From Kribbella caucasensis (GTDB lineage: Bacteria; Actinomycetota; Actinomycetes; Propionibacteriales; Kribbellaceae): a DNA stretch of 64,000 nt. The notes below the pieces were generated by a model. That model had not been told where the DNA came from. It saw nothing but the letters and a program-made list of their open reading frames with translations, and ran no database searches. The DNA lies in the NCBI RefSeq assembly GCF_004361855.1, contig NZ_SNWQ01000006.1, positions 62,001 through 126,000 of the forward strand. Direction: 5' to 3'. Of the stretch, positions 27,219-35,853 are shown piece by piece. The first letter of the stretch is position 1. Each line of letters opens with the position of its first letter. The translations under genes and the position numbers were made by a program.

Positions 27219-27424
27219 CCACCCCGGACGTCGTTGGCGCAGGATTACGACTGAGCCTCGCCGTGTAGATGGGCAGCTGACCCGGGTGGGGGCGAACGGC
27301 CGGAATGCGTTGTGGGCGTGGAGATTCGGGGCCACCGACGCCGCGTGGCCGCCGGCCCGCCTGGGCGCACAGCCAGCCTAACTGGCCTGCGCCGTCGCGT
27401 TTTCCCTTGTGGATAAGGAGAAAT

Positions 27425-27454
27425 TTGGTGTGGTCACGGAACGTGACTTATAAT
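27425..27454 (+). promoter_or_regulatory. Promoter and internal palindrome of the DUF222-HNH gene
   Basis: A perfect TATAAT (27449-27454) lies eight bases before the ATG at 27462, implying a leaderless or near-leaderless transcript. A weak -35 (TTGGTG, 27425-27430) is 18 bp upstream. Filling most of the spacer is the perfect palindrome GTCACG-GAA-CGTGAC (27433-27447), well placed for a repressor. The region is strikingly AT-richer than its surroundings. Confidence 0.65.
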
Positions 27455-27461
27455 CGACAGT

Positions 27462-29222
27462 ATGTTCGAGACGGATCTCACCGAGTTGCCGACGGCCGAC
27501 CTGCTGGCCTCGGCCGCCGAGCAGCGCGCCGAGGCGAACCGGCGCGAGGCCAGCCTCCTCGAACACGCCCTGGTCTACGCCGACCGGCACCACCCCGACA
27601 CCTGCCCACCCCGCCCGGGCCGCTCCAGCTGGCAGGGCCGCGAACGCGCCGTGGTCCTGGGTGGTGACGGCTGCCCCGAGGTCGCCGAATTCGCGGCCGC
27701 CGAGTTCGGCGCCGTCCTCGGCATCTCGGCCGGCGCCGCCGCCAACCTCATCGGCCAGGCCCTCGCCCTGCGCCACCGGCTCCCGTTCACCCTCGCCCGG
27801 GTCCGATCCGGGGACGCGACACCGTGGCGGGCCTGCCGGATCGCCACCGCCTGCCTCACCCTGTCGGAGGAGGCCGCGGCGTTGGTGGACAAGCAGGTCG
27901 CGGCGGTCGTGGACAGCGTCACCCCGGAACGGCTCGAGAAGATCGTCAAGGCTGCGAAGTGGCGCGCCGATCCCGACGCCGCCCGCGCCGAGGCTGAGCA
28001 GAAGGCGCGGGAGCGGGGCGTCTATGTCGGCCGCTCCGACGAACATGGCACGAAGAGGGTCTATATCCGCGCGGCGTCCGGGGATGTGATCCGGTTCGAC
28101 GCGAGCATCGCCAGTATCGCCGAGGCCCTGAAGATCCTCGGCGACACCGACACCCTGCCGCATCGCCGCGCCAAGGCGATCGGCATCATCGCCGACCCCG
28201 TCTACACCGAAGAGCTCCTCCGCCAGGCCCGCGCCCAGCTCCTCAATCAGACCAACCCCGGCCCCGAGCCCGCACCGCAGGCAGCACCCGCCCCCCGCCC
28301 CGGCCCCGGCCCTGAGGCCCGCCCAGGCCCTGACCCCGGCCGTGAGCCCGAGCCCGGCCGTGAGCTTCAGCCCGAGCACGGCCCTGAGCCCGAGCATGGC
28401 CCTGAGCCGGCGTTCGGTCCTGAGCTCGAGCCGGATGACGAGGCCGACCGGGACGCGCCCCACCCGAGCCACAGCGACCTGCCGGACCCGCTGGACACCC
28501 CCACCGGCGCCCCGGGTGAGCCCGGCTGGCCCGGCCAGCGCGTCGACCCAGACGCCGCAGACCCCGACGCCGGTGAACCGCTGGACGCGGCCGCGCAGCG
28601 CGCGTTCGACGCGCGCCTGGCCCAGATCAAGCGCGACGCCCACGCCACCCACGGCACCCACGCCGCCCACGGCGCAGCGCCCGCGAGTGGTGCTGGCCGG
28701 GCGGCGGGTGGGCGGATGCGGCCGGGGCAGACCGAGATTTACGTACACCTGACCGACCACACGCTGGCTACCGGTGACGGGATCCTGCGGGTCGAGGGCC
28801 TCGGCCCGTTGCTGGCCAGCCAGTTGGCCGAACTCGTCGGCCACGGTCCGTACGTCGTCAAACCGGTCATCGACCTGAACGACGCCATCGGTGTTGACTG
28901 CTACGAGATCCCCGACCGGGTCCGGGAACGGGTCAAGCTGATCCACCCGGTCGAGCAGTTCCCCTACGGCACCCGCGAAACCGACCGGGCGATGGACCTG
29001 GACCACATCCGGCCGTATGACCCCCTCGGGCCACCCGGTCAGACCGGAACCGAGAATCTCGCACCCCTGCGGCGCTACGCCCACAGGGTCAAGACGTTCG
29101 GGCGCTGGAAGGTCCGGCGCCTGGACCGCAAGACCCTGGAATGGACCACACCCCACGGCTACCGGTTCCACGTCACACCCACCGGAACCCACCCAGTCAC
29201 CGACCCCACACCAGACCCGTGA
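27462..29222 (+). CDS. DUF222 domain HNH endonuclease
   Basis: A 586-residue protein of the actinobacterial DUF222/13E12-repeat family. Residues 1-260 are the helical DUF222 region. Residues about 265-345 form a Pro/Glu/Gly/Arg low-complexity linker (PGPEP, PGREPEPG, EHGPEP repeats) that appears expanded. A further conserved segment precedes the C-terminal HNH nuclease core: DLDHIRPYDP, then ENLAPLRRYAHRVKTFGRW. Such genes are present in many copies in Nocardioides, Kribbella and mycobacterial genomes, often near mobile DNA. The cellular role is unknown; a nuclease or homing-like activity is inferred. It stands alone with its own strong promoter. Confidence 0.88.
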   Translation: MFETDLTELPTADLLASAAEQRAEANRREASLLEHALVYADRHHPDTCPPRPGRSSWQGRERAVVLGGDGCPEVAEFAAAEFGAVLGISAGAAANLIGQALALRHRLPFTLARVRSGDATPWRACRIATACLTLSEEAAALVDKQVAAVVDSVTPERLEKIVKAAKWRADPDAARAEAEQKARERGVYVGRSDEHGTKRVYIRAASGDVIRFDASIASIAEALKILGDTDTLPHRRAKAIGIIADPVYTEELLRQARAQLLNQTNPGPEPAPQAAPAPRPGPGPEARPGPDPGREPEPGRELQPEHGPEPEHGPEPAFGPELEPDDEADRDAPHPSHSDLPDPLDTPTGAPGEPGWPGQRVDPDAADPDAGEPLDAAAQRAFDARLAQIKRDAHATHGTHAAHGAAPASGAGRAAGGRMRPGQTEIYVHLTDHTLATGDGILRVEGLGPLLASQLAELVGHGPYVVKPVIDLNDAIGVDCYEIPDRVRERVKLIHPVEQFPYGTRETDRAMDLDHIRPYDPLGPPGQTGTENLAPLRRYAHRVKTFGRWKVRRLDRKTLEWTTPHGYRFHVTPTGTHPVTDPTPDP

Positions 29223-29256
29223 ACCCAACCACGCCCACCGCCTCCGGCTGGCTCCG

Positions 29257-30336
29257 TCAGGCGGCGAGTGATTCATATAGGCCGACATGCGCGGCCGCCG
29301 CAGCCTCCCAGGTGTAGCTCGCCGCGAGAGTCTGGCCGGCAGTCCGTCTGGCGGGGTGGTGGCGCGCTGTGAGCTGCGCCGCCAGTTCGGCTGGGTCACC
29401 GGCATAGGTTGCGGCGGGGCCGAAGATTTCGTGGAAGACGGGGAGGTCGGAGACGACGAGTGGTACCCCGGCTGCGAGGGCCTCCAGCGGCGCCAGACCG
29501 AAACCCTCTTTGACTGAAGGAAAGGCGAAGACCTCGGCGGCCGCGACCAGCGACGGCAGGTCGGGGTCTGGGACCGGGCCGAGGACGATCGGGGCGACGC
29601 CGAGCTCGACAGCGCGTGCCTCCCACCGAGCGCGGTACGAGCGGTAGTCGAACAGCGTCTCGCCCCCAGCGATCACCAGCCGGAGGTCCGGGTCGCCGAT
29701 CTGCGCAAAGGCCTCGAGCAGGTCGAGAGAGCCCTTGCGGGGTTCGATTCCGCCGACCGTGAGCACGTACCGTCCGAGCTCATTCGTCCACCGCGTCCGG
29801 GCGGCAACAGCAGCCGGTTCGTCAGCGGCGGCCGCCGAGAACCGAGCCGCCGCGACGCCGTTCGGGACGACCGTTGCCTTGAGCCCCCATCCGTCGGCGA
29901 GTTCGGCGGCGACTGCCGCGGAGACGCAGATGTGCGCGTACGGCGTGACGATCGCGCGCTCGTGGCAGGCGACCAGCTCGGGCGTGCTGAAGTGATCGAT
30001 GTGGTGCACGGTTCGTACGCAGCGCCCGACCGCGTTCGCGCTGATGCAGTCCTGGGCGTGCACGATGTCGTACCCGGACGCGTCGAAGGCGTCCCGCAGT
30101 ACGGCGATCGACCGCAGGATCCGCGCGCCGACCTCCTCCCCGGGCAGGTCCGGAAACGGAACTACCGCCAACCGCACCCGAGGATCCACCGAACGGTAGA
30201 AGCCGGTGTCACCACCTCGGCCGAGCGACCACACCGTGACGTCCTCACCGCGAGCGGCCAACGCCTCCGCCAGCGCCAGGGTGTGCACGACGCCACCGCG
30301 CGGCTTGGTCGAGTAGCTCAGTAACGCGATCCGCAT
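29257..30336 (-). CDS. MSMEG_0565-family glycosyltransferase (GT4)
   Basis: A 359-residue GT-B glycosyltransferase. The N-terminal acceptor half begins MRIALLSYSTKPRGGVVHTLALAEALAARGEDVTVW; the donor half has VGGIEPRKGSLDLLEAF and the retaining GT4 motif FPSVKEGFGLAPLEALAAGVPLV with its E-x7-E arrangement. It is last of eight genes, with its ATG overlapping the TGA of the inactive nitrilase paralogue (TGATG). Family members occur specifically in clusters with MSMEG_0567-0572 homologues, suggesting a glycosylated product, but the substrate is unknown. Confidence 0.87.
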   Translation of the reverse strand: MRIALLSYSTKPRGGVVHTLALAEALAARGEDVTVWSLGRGGDTGFYRSVDPRVRLAVVPFPDLPGEEVGARILRSIAVLRDAFDASGYDIVHAQDCISANAVGRCVRTVHHIDHFSTPELVACHERAIVTPYAHICVSAAVAAELADGWGLKATVVPNGVAAARFSAAAADEPAAVAARTRWTNELGRYVLTVGGIEPRKGSLDLLEAFAQIGDPDLRLVIAGGETLFDYRSYRARWEARAVELGVAPIVLGPVPDPDLPSLVAAAEVFAFPSVKEGFGLAPLEALAAGVPLVVSDLPVFHEIFGPAATYAGDPAELAAQLTARHHPARRTAGQTLAASYTWEAAAAAHVGLYESLAA

Positions 30337-31154
30337 CAGTACACCTCCGGACGGCGCTCGGCCAGGTGATGCAGGACCCGGCGCGCGGTGTCGATCTCGG
30401 CCCGTACGTCGAGGTCGGCGACCGCGATCCCGGCCTTCGACCAGGTCCGGGCGACGATGTCACCGCCGGGACCGACCACCTTCGACTGGCCGAGGAACCG
30501 CATCCCGCCTATCGAGCCGGTCAGGTTCGACGAGACCAGCACGACCTGGTTCTCCGCGGCGCGGGACCGGTCGTACAGGTCGAACAACCGGGACTGCCGG
30601 TCCTCGTTCATCCGCGGGGCCCGGTTGGTGATGCTGGTCGGCCAGGCGTTCAGGCAGGCGATCACCTCGGCGCCGTCGACCGCGAGCGCCCGGGCGGACT
30701 CGGGGAACGTCTTGTCGTAGTCGATCATCATGCCGAGCCGCCCGATCGGGGTTTCGAACGCCTCGAACCCGTTGCCCGCGGCGTACACGGACCGCTCCCC
30801 CGGTGGTTGGTGCACCTTGCGATGCCGGCCGAGCACACCGTCCCCGGTGACGCACAGCGCGGTGTTGTAGCGCTCGCCGCCGTCGGCCTCGCAGAAGCCG
30901 AAGCAGACCACCATCTCGCCGGCCATCGCGATCACCTTGGGGATCAGCGGATCATCGAGTGACAACGCGGGCGGCAGGTCGTCCGGCGACGGCCGGCTCA
31001 GGTCGGACAGGTAGCCGCCCAGCGCCGCATCCGGCAGCACCAGCAACTGGATCTCCTCGCGCCGGCCGTGCCGGATCAGCGCTTCCACCCGGGACAGATC
31101 GAACTCCAGATCCCGGGTGAAACCAGCCGCGACGGCACCGATCTTCAGGCTCAT
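30336..31154 (-). CDS. Carbon-nitrogen hydrolase-fold protein lacking catalytic residues
   Basis: A 272-residue nitrilase-superfamily protein, clearly a paralogue of its upstream neighbour (shared CVTGDG, HRKVHQP, DGAEVIACL, ENQVV). The catalytic Glu is replaced by D42 (LPDAALGGY), and the nucleophilic Cys by D145 (MMIDYDKTFPE). Only Lys (K113 in HRKVHQP) remains. The other copy has E43, K112 and C144. The gene is otherwise intact, translationally coupled on both sides and without decay, so it is probably a maintained pseudoenzyme, such as a structural or regulatory partner of the active copy, rather than a pseudogene. Amide or nitrile hydrolysis by the usual thiol mechanism is not expected. 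Confidence 0.88.
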   Translation of the reverse strand: MSLKIGAVAAGFTRDLEFDLSRVEALIRHGRREEIQLLVLPDAALGGYLSDLSRPSPDDLPPALSLDDPLIPKVIAMAGEMVVCFGFCEADGGERYNTALCVTGDGVLGRHRKVHQPPGERSVYAAGNGFEAFETPIGRLGMMIDYDKTFPESARALAVDGAEVIACLNAWPTSITNRAPRMNEDRQSRLFDLYDRSRAAENQVVLVSSNLTGSIGGMRFLGQSKVVGPGGDIVARTWSKAGIAVADLDVRAEIDTARRVLHHLAERRPEVY

Positions 31155-31984
31155 ACCAGCTCGGGCGTCCCGTACGTCTCCGGCCGGCGGTCACGTAGGT
31201 GGCCCATCGATCGGCGAGCCAGTTCGAGCGCCCGGGATACGTCCACATCGGCGATCGCCATTCCCTCGGTCACCCCGGTGTCCGCGAGGATCTCGCCGCC
31301 CGGGTCCACCACCTTCGCGCTGGCGACGAATCTGAGCGAGCCGAACATGCCGGACTGGTTCGCGGACAACCAGACCACCTGGTTCTCCAGCGCCCGGGCC
31401 CGGTCGAACAGATCGAACCGCCGCTTCCAGCGGTCCCGGGACAGATCCGGATCCGGGTTCGTCCGGGCACCCGGCCAGGCCGACAGGCAGGCGATCACCT
31501 CGGCGCCGTCCAGGGCCAGCGTCCGCGCGGCCTCGGGGAACGCCTTGTCGTAACAGATCATCAAGCCCATCCGCCCGACCGGAGTGTCGAACGCCTCGAA
31601 CCTGTCGCCCGCCGCGTAGTGCTCGTCCTCGCGCAACGGCTGGTGCACCTTACGGTGATGGCCGAGGATCCCGTCGCCGGTGACACAGACCGCGCTGTTG
31701 TAGATCGAGTCGCCCTCGGCCTCGGCGTACCCGACCGCGACGACGAGATCCCCGGCCAGCTTCACCATCCGGGCGATCTCGGGACCGTGCAGGTCGAACG
31801 CGGGCGGCGGTTCGGCCGTTCCATCCAGGCTGAGCAGGTAGCCACCGAGGGCGCCCTCGGGGAGGACGAGCAGCCTCACGCCGGCGGACCGGGCCTGCTC
31901 GATCAGAACCTGGACCTTGGCGAAGTCCGCCTCCAGGTCCCGGTCGAAGTTCGCGGCGACCGCCGCCATCCGCAGAGTCGTCAT
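31151..31984 (-). CDS. Carbon-nitrogen hydrolase (nitrilase superfamily), intact triad
   Basis: A 277-residue hydrolase with the full Glu-Lys-Cys triad: E43 (LPEGALGGY), K112 (HRKVHQP) and C144 (LMICYDKAFPEA), plus the second conserved Glu (ENQVV). It would hydrolyse an amide or nitrile C-N bond in the cytoplasm. At about 275 residues it is shorter than the roughly 340-residue nitrilases typical of Nit1C clusters, so amidase-type activity is equally possible. It overlaps both neighbours by ATGA. It probably acts with the downstream inactive paralogue. Confidence 0.88.
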   Translation of the reverse strand: MTTLRMAAVAANFDRDLEADFAKVQVLIEQARSAGVRLLVLPEGALGGYLLSLDGTAEPPPAFDLHGPEIARMVKLAGDLVVAVGYAEAEGDSIYNSAVCVTGDGILGHHRKVHQPLREDEHYAAGDRFEAFDTPVGRMGLMICYDKAFPEAARTLALDGAEVIACLSAWPGARTNPDPDLSRDRWKRRFDLFDRARALENQVVWLSANQSGMFGSLRFVASAKVVDPGGEILADTGVTEGMAIADVDVSRALELARRSMGHLRDRRPETYGTPELV

Positions 31985-33378
31985 GCCGCTCCCATCCCGG
32001 TCACCCCGGCGGCCAGCGCCTCGGTGATCTCTCCGTCAGGCCAGCGCAACCGCACGCCCTGCCCGGTGGTCAACTCGCCGCAGACCGCGCTGTCTGCCGG
32101 CCCGGCGGACAGTTCCTGCCTGCCGGTCGTGAGCATCGCGAAGCCGGGGAAGCAGGTGAGCCAGTCCCCCATCGACGCGTCGCCGGGCTTCGGTACGGCG
32201 GCGACGTCGAGGGTCGCCGCGCAACCGCTCGCTTCCGCGAGCATCCCAAGCGTGCCGACGACTCCGGCCATCGAAACGTCCTTCGCAGCTTCCGGCCGGG
32301 CGTTGCCCACGGCACCGATCATCGCCCTCAGGTCCTCAGTACGCCGTCCGCTGGTCGAGTCCCACTGCCGTCCGGCATAGCCAGATCGCCAACCTCCGGC
32401 GAGGTCGGCCGTCAGCCGGACCGGCTGTCCGGGACGTCCGCCGCCGCCTGGCACCGGATGCGCGGTCCGCCCGAGCGCGGTGACACTCAGCGCCGCCGGT
32501 ACGCCGAACTGGGTGTGTCCGCCGAGCACCGGTACGCCGTACGCCGTCGCGGCCCGGCGCAATCCGCTCAGCACCCGCGTCGCGAACGACCGGTCCCGTG
32601 CGCCGAGCGCATCCAGCAGGCCGACGGGCTCCGCACCCATCGCGGCCAGGTCGTTCACGTTCACCAGCACCGAGCACCAGCCGGCCCACTCCGGATCCCG
32701 TTCCACCATCGACGGCAAGATCGCGTCGCAAGCCGCCACCAAGTCACTCCCCGGCACCGGCGCGCCGTCGTCGCCCACGAACCCTTGCGGCCCGAGGCCG
32801 GACAGCAGCGGGCCCAGTTCACTCTTCGTCGCCGCGACCAGCCGAGCGACCCGGTCGATCGGCCACCGCATCAGCAGATGCTTGCTCCCAGCAACCTCCA
32901 CCGGTCGGATCGTCTCCCACCCGAGCCGCTGGAAGAACCGATGCGTCCCAGTCTGGACAGTGGCGTCAAATCGCAACGCGCCCGCAGCCTCCGCCCGAGC
33001 ACACGCTGCCCGAACGAGAGCAGCGCCGACGCCGGCGGAGCTCCCGGTTGTGACGAGACGGCCGCCTTGCCACCAGCCGATGTCGGGACCCGCTGTCGCC
33101 GGACCCAGGCGCACCCCGCCGATAACCGCACCGGTGGAGTCTCGTGCGATCAAGACGATCGTGCGTGGGTCCTCGTCGCGGTCGTCGAGATCGCTCCCGT
33201 CGAACAGCCCTTGGTCCTCGACGAAGGCCTGGTGTCGCAACCGGCGATAGGCCAGCACCGCCCGCCCGTCCGCCTCCTCGATCAGAAACCGTGGAGCGCC
33301 GGCCGGTGGATCGCCCAGCAACGCAGCCACGTCCGCCGCCCGACGGACCCCAGTCAACTGCGCGACCGTAGTACTCAT
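31981..33378 (-). CDS. GNAT acetyltransferase-AIR synthase fusion (MSMEG_0567/Sll0787 family)
   Basis: A 465-residue two-domain protein. Residues about 25-175 are a GNAT-like acyltransferase ([46 protein letters not shown]). Residues about 185-460 resemble AIR synthase/PurM-related ATP-binding proteins (ILPSMVERDPEWAGWCSVLVNVNDLAAMGAEPVGLLDALG, GGHTQFGV, KDVSMAGVVGTLGMLAEASGCAATLD). In cyanobacteria these are two genes in the sll0783-0787 cluster. ATG at 33378 (MSTTVAQL) overlaps the radical SAM stop by ATGA; a longer in-frame start would run into that gene. The chemistry is unknown; acyl transfer plus ATP-dependent activation of an amide or amidine is inferred. Confidence 0.87.
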   Translation of the reverse strand: MSTTVAQLTGVRRAADVAALLGDPPAGAPRFLIEEADGRAVLAYRRLRHQAFVEDQGLFDGSDLDDRDEDPRTIVLIARDSTGAVIGGVRLGPATAGPDIGWWQGGRLVTTGSSAGVGAALVRAACARAEAAGALRFDATVQTGTHRFFQRLGWETIRPVEVAGSKHLLMRWPIDRVARLVAATKSELGPLLSGLGPQGFVGDDGAPVPGSDLVAACDAILPSMVERDPEWAGWCSVLVNVNDLAAMGAEPVGLLDALGARDRSFATRVLSGLRRAATAYGVPVLGGHTQFGVPAALSVTALGRTAHPVPGGGGRPGQPVRLTADLAGGWRSGYAGRQWDSTSGRRTEDLRAMIGAVGNARPEAAKDVSMAGVVGTLGMLAEASGCAATLDVAAVPKPGDASMGDWLTCFPGFAMLTTGRQELSAGPADSAVCGELTTGQGVRLRWPDGEITEALAAGVTGMGAA

Positions 33379-34475
33379 GATCCCGCCGCCGACAACAGAC
33401 TGCAGGCCCCACAAGCCGCGCACCCAGCACCCTGATCCGCGCCCCGCATCCCCGCCTCCGCGAGCAGCGCCGCAACCCGCGCGGTGACCTCCCGCACGAC
33501 CCGCGCGTCCGGCGGCGTCACTCCATCGGCCCGGGCCAGCGTCCCGAGCATCGGCCGCAGCGGTACGACGAACGGGTACACGCCTCGATCGATCAACCCA
33601 GCGGCACCGCGCACCAACTCGTCCGCGGACTCACCCATCCCGATCAGCAGGTACGTCGACACCCGGTTCCACCCGAACACCCGAACCGCCTCGTCCCAAG
33701 CGGCCTCGTACTCCGCCAGGCTCACGGTCGACTTCCCCGGCATCCACCGCCGCCGAACCTCGTCGTCCAGCGACTCCACGTGGATCCCGATCGACGTCGC
33801 TCCGGCCTCGCGAAGCTCCGCCAGCACCCGAAGGTCACCTGGCGGCTCGATCTGGACCTGGATCGGCAACCCTGGAACGGCTTGCAGGACAGCCTTCACA
33901 CAGCGGACGAGATTCCGCGCACCCCGATCCGGCCCGTTCGTGGTCCCAGTGGTCATCACCATTTGCGTGACCCCGTCCAGCCGGACTGCTGCCTCCGCGA
34001 CCTCGGCCAACTGAGCCGGTGTCTTCGCCGCCACGGTCGCACCCGATCGCAGCGACTCCTCGATCGAGCAGAACCGGCAGCGCGTCGACTCGTCGTACCG
34101 GATGCAGGTCTGGACGACCGTCGTGGCGAGCACGTCCTTCCCGTGCAGCAAAGCGATCTGGCGGTAGGGGATGCCTTCGGCCGTGGTCAGGTCGTAGAAC
34201 TTCGGCCGGCTGACGGGCTCGACCGATAGGCCCAGGTCGAGCCCGTTGCGATAGACCGATCCGTCGCGCACCTGGTACGGGCTGTCCGCGACGATCGGGA
34301 GGGTGGCGTTGGCACCGTCGACGACCAGGTGCCCGTCGTCGCTCGGACCGGCCCCCTTGCTCCGGCGAACCGGGGCGTCCACCTGAACGCCGTACACGGC
34401 CATCTCGGCCCGGATCGACAGACCCTCGTCCACCAGGTTGCCCTGAGCAACTTCGGCGCCAACGCTCACGGTCAT
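33375..34475 (-). CDS. MSMEG_0568-family radical SAM protein
   Basis: A 366-residue radical SAM enzyme with an unusual cluster-binding motif: C124-x8-C133-x2-C136 (CIRYDESTRCRFC) instead of Cx3Cx2C, as expected for this family. The barrel follows (MVMTTGTTNGPDRGA, IGIHVESLDDEVRRRWMPGK, YLLIGMGES). The C-terminus has CAACGAC (C352, C355, C358), a possible second cluster site. It requires S-adenosylmethionine and low-potential electrons. The family is found only in nitrilase-linked clusters, and its reaction is not established to my knowledge. It is separated by 3 nt from the MSMEG_0572-family gene, with GAGGG directly before the ATG. Confidence 0.9.
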   Translation of the reverse strand: MTVSVGAEVAQGNLVDEGLSIRAEMAVYGVQVDAPVRRSKGAGPSDDGHLVVDGANATLPIVADSPYQVRDGSVYRNGLDLGLSVEPVSRPKFYDLTTAEGIPYRQIALLHGKDVLATTVVQTCIRYDESTRCRFCSIEESLRSGATVAAKTPAQLAEVAEAAVRLDGVTQMVMTTGTTNGPDRGARNLVRCVKAVLQAVPGLPIQVQIEPPGDLRVLAELREAGATSIGIHVESLDDEVRRRWMPGKSTVSLAEYEAAWDEAVRVFGWNRVSTYLLIGMGESADELVRGAAGLIDRGVYPFVVPLRPMLGTLARADGVTPPDARVVREVTARVAALLAEAGMRGADQGAGCAACGACSLLSAAGS

Positions 34476-34478
34476 CCC

Positions 34479-34991
34479 TCAGAACATGTACGTCGAGTTG
34501 ATGATGGCACCCTTGCGGGCGTAGTGGATCAGCGCGTCCTGCACGTCCAGCGGATGCGTCGGGATGACCCCCTCGATCAGGTCCTCCTCGCGGGCTCCGT
34601 GCAGGGACAGGCCGAACCGGCAGCAGTACACCTTGCCGCCTTCGCTGATGAAGGTCTTCAGCGACTCGTTGATGTTGTGCTCGCCGGGGAAGGCGGAGTT
34701 GCCGGTGGTCGGGAAACCCCGGGTGGCCAGGCAGTTCAGCGAACCGGGACCGTAGAAGTAGATCGCCGACTCGAACCCCTTGCGCTGCGCCCGGGTCGCC
34801 TGCAGGATCGCGACGAAGCTCACCGAGGACTCGTGCGCGATCCCGTGCACCAGGGTGAAGTAGGTCTCGCCGTCCTCGGCCTGGTAGTCCGGGAACACCT
34901 TCGTCCCGCCGTAGATGCTGGAGCCCTGCGGCAGCGACGGGTGCGGGATCTCCTCCAGGCTCTTGGTCTCGAGCTCGGTCAGTTCGGGCAT
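34479..34991 (-). CDS. MSMEG_0572/Sll0783-family nitrogen starvation response protein
   Basis: A 170-residue protein of the family containing Synechocystis Sll0783, a gene induced by nitrogen starvation. A DsrE-like fold is suggested by VSFVAILQATRAQRKGFESAIYFYGPGSLNCLATRGFP and GGKVYCCRFGLSLHGAREEDLIEGVIP; the paired Cys (CC) and a separate Cys may be functional. The ATG is preceded by GGAGCAGCC. It is the third gene of the operon. Its biochemical activity is unknown. Confidence 0.88.
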   Translation of the reverse strand: MPELTELETKSLEEIPHPSLPQGSSIYGGTKVFPDYQAEDGETYFTLVHGIAHESSVSFVAILQATRAQRKGFESAIYFYGPGSLNCLATRGFPTTGNSAFPGEHNINESLKTFISEGGKVYCCRFGLSLHGAREEDLIEGVIPTHPLDVQDALIHYARKGAIINSTYMF

Positions 34992-35018
34992 GGCTGCTCC
35001 TTGAGGTGTGGTGATGTG

Positions 35019-35849
35019 TCAGTCGTACAGATGGCTGAACGTGCGGTGGAAGACGTGCTCGCCGAGCTCGCCGTCACCCATCGCGGCGCGCACCCGGGCG
35101 AACTCGCCGGCGTGGTCGCCCCACGGCTGGTCGCTGGCGAACAGCACCCGGTCGTGACCGATGCCGCGGCGCTCGATCTCGGCGGCCAGCCAGCCCGGGG
35201 CGAAGCCGATCGCCCAGGACAGGTCGGTGTAGACCCGCTTCCCGGCCTCGATCCAGTCGAAGAACCGGGAGCCGATCAGCTTGATGTGCCCACTCATCCC
35301 GCCACCGAAGTGAACGAGATGCACCGGGACTTCGTTGGCGTAGGTGTCGACCAGGTGACCGACGTGGTCGATGTCGGACGCGGCGCCGGGCGAGGTGTGC
35401 ACGTGCACGACGAGGCCGTTGTCCCTGGCCGTGGTGAAGATCTCGTCGAGCTGCGGTCGTACGGCGTCGTCGGTTGGATGACCGCCGAGCAGGAAGCTGA
35501 GTTTGAGCGCCCGCACGCCAGGTTCCGTCGCCAGCGTGAGCGCCTTCGCGGTGAGCTCGGCGTCCTGCGGTCGTGGGGAGACCCAGAGCCCCGCCCGGAT
35601 CCGGTCGTCCCGCGCCGCCGCCTCGACCACGAGGTTGTTGAAGGCGAACGAGACAGCGACGTCCGGTACGCCGTAGTTCGGGATCACCAGCGCGCGCTCG
35701 GTGCCCTCGGCATCGAGATCCTCGAGCAGTTCGCCGATGGTCGCGCGAGCGGTGGTGTCGGGGTTGACCGGTGGACCGCCGTAAAACGGATACGCGGGCA
35801 GCTTGCCGAGGTGCCGGTGCGCGTCGGAGATCTTTGTCGACATATCCAT
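35019..35849 (-). CDS. Amidohydrolase family protein (TIM-barrel metal-dependent)
   Basis: About 276 residues of the amidohydrolase_2 type. Candidate metal ligands are in DAHRHLG at the N-terminus, HVHTSPG (strand 5) and HLVHFGGG (strand 6), with the strand-8 Asp in LFASDQPWGD. The enzyme could hydrolyse an amide or decarboxylate a small acid. I do not recall this family in canonical Nit1C clusters, so it may define a lineage-specific version. The start is ATG at 35849, four bases after the oxidoreductase stop, or ATG at 35843 (MSTKIS), which has better spacing from GAGG. Confidence 0.85.
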   Translation of the reverse strand: MDMSTKISDAHRHLGKLPAYPFYGGPPVNPDTTARATIGELLEDLDAEGTERALVIPNYGVPDVAVSFAFNNLVVEAAARDDRIRAGLWVSPRPQDAELTAKALTLATEPGVRALKLSFLLGGHPTDDAVRPQLDEIFTTARDNGLVVHVHTSPGAASDIDHVGHLVDTYANEVPVHLVHFGGGMSGHIKLIGSRFFDWIEAGKRVYTDLSWAIGFAPGWLAAEIERRGIGHDRVLFASDQPWGDHAGEFARVRAAMGDGELGEHVFHRTFSHLYD

Positions 35850-35853
35850 TGCC

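Noticed and set aside
29725..29755. T-loop-like GGGTTCGATTCC suggesting a tRNA
   Set aside because: It lies inside the glycosyltransferase frame (VGGIEPRKG), and no acceptor stem or anticodon arm could be built around it.
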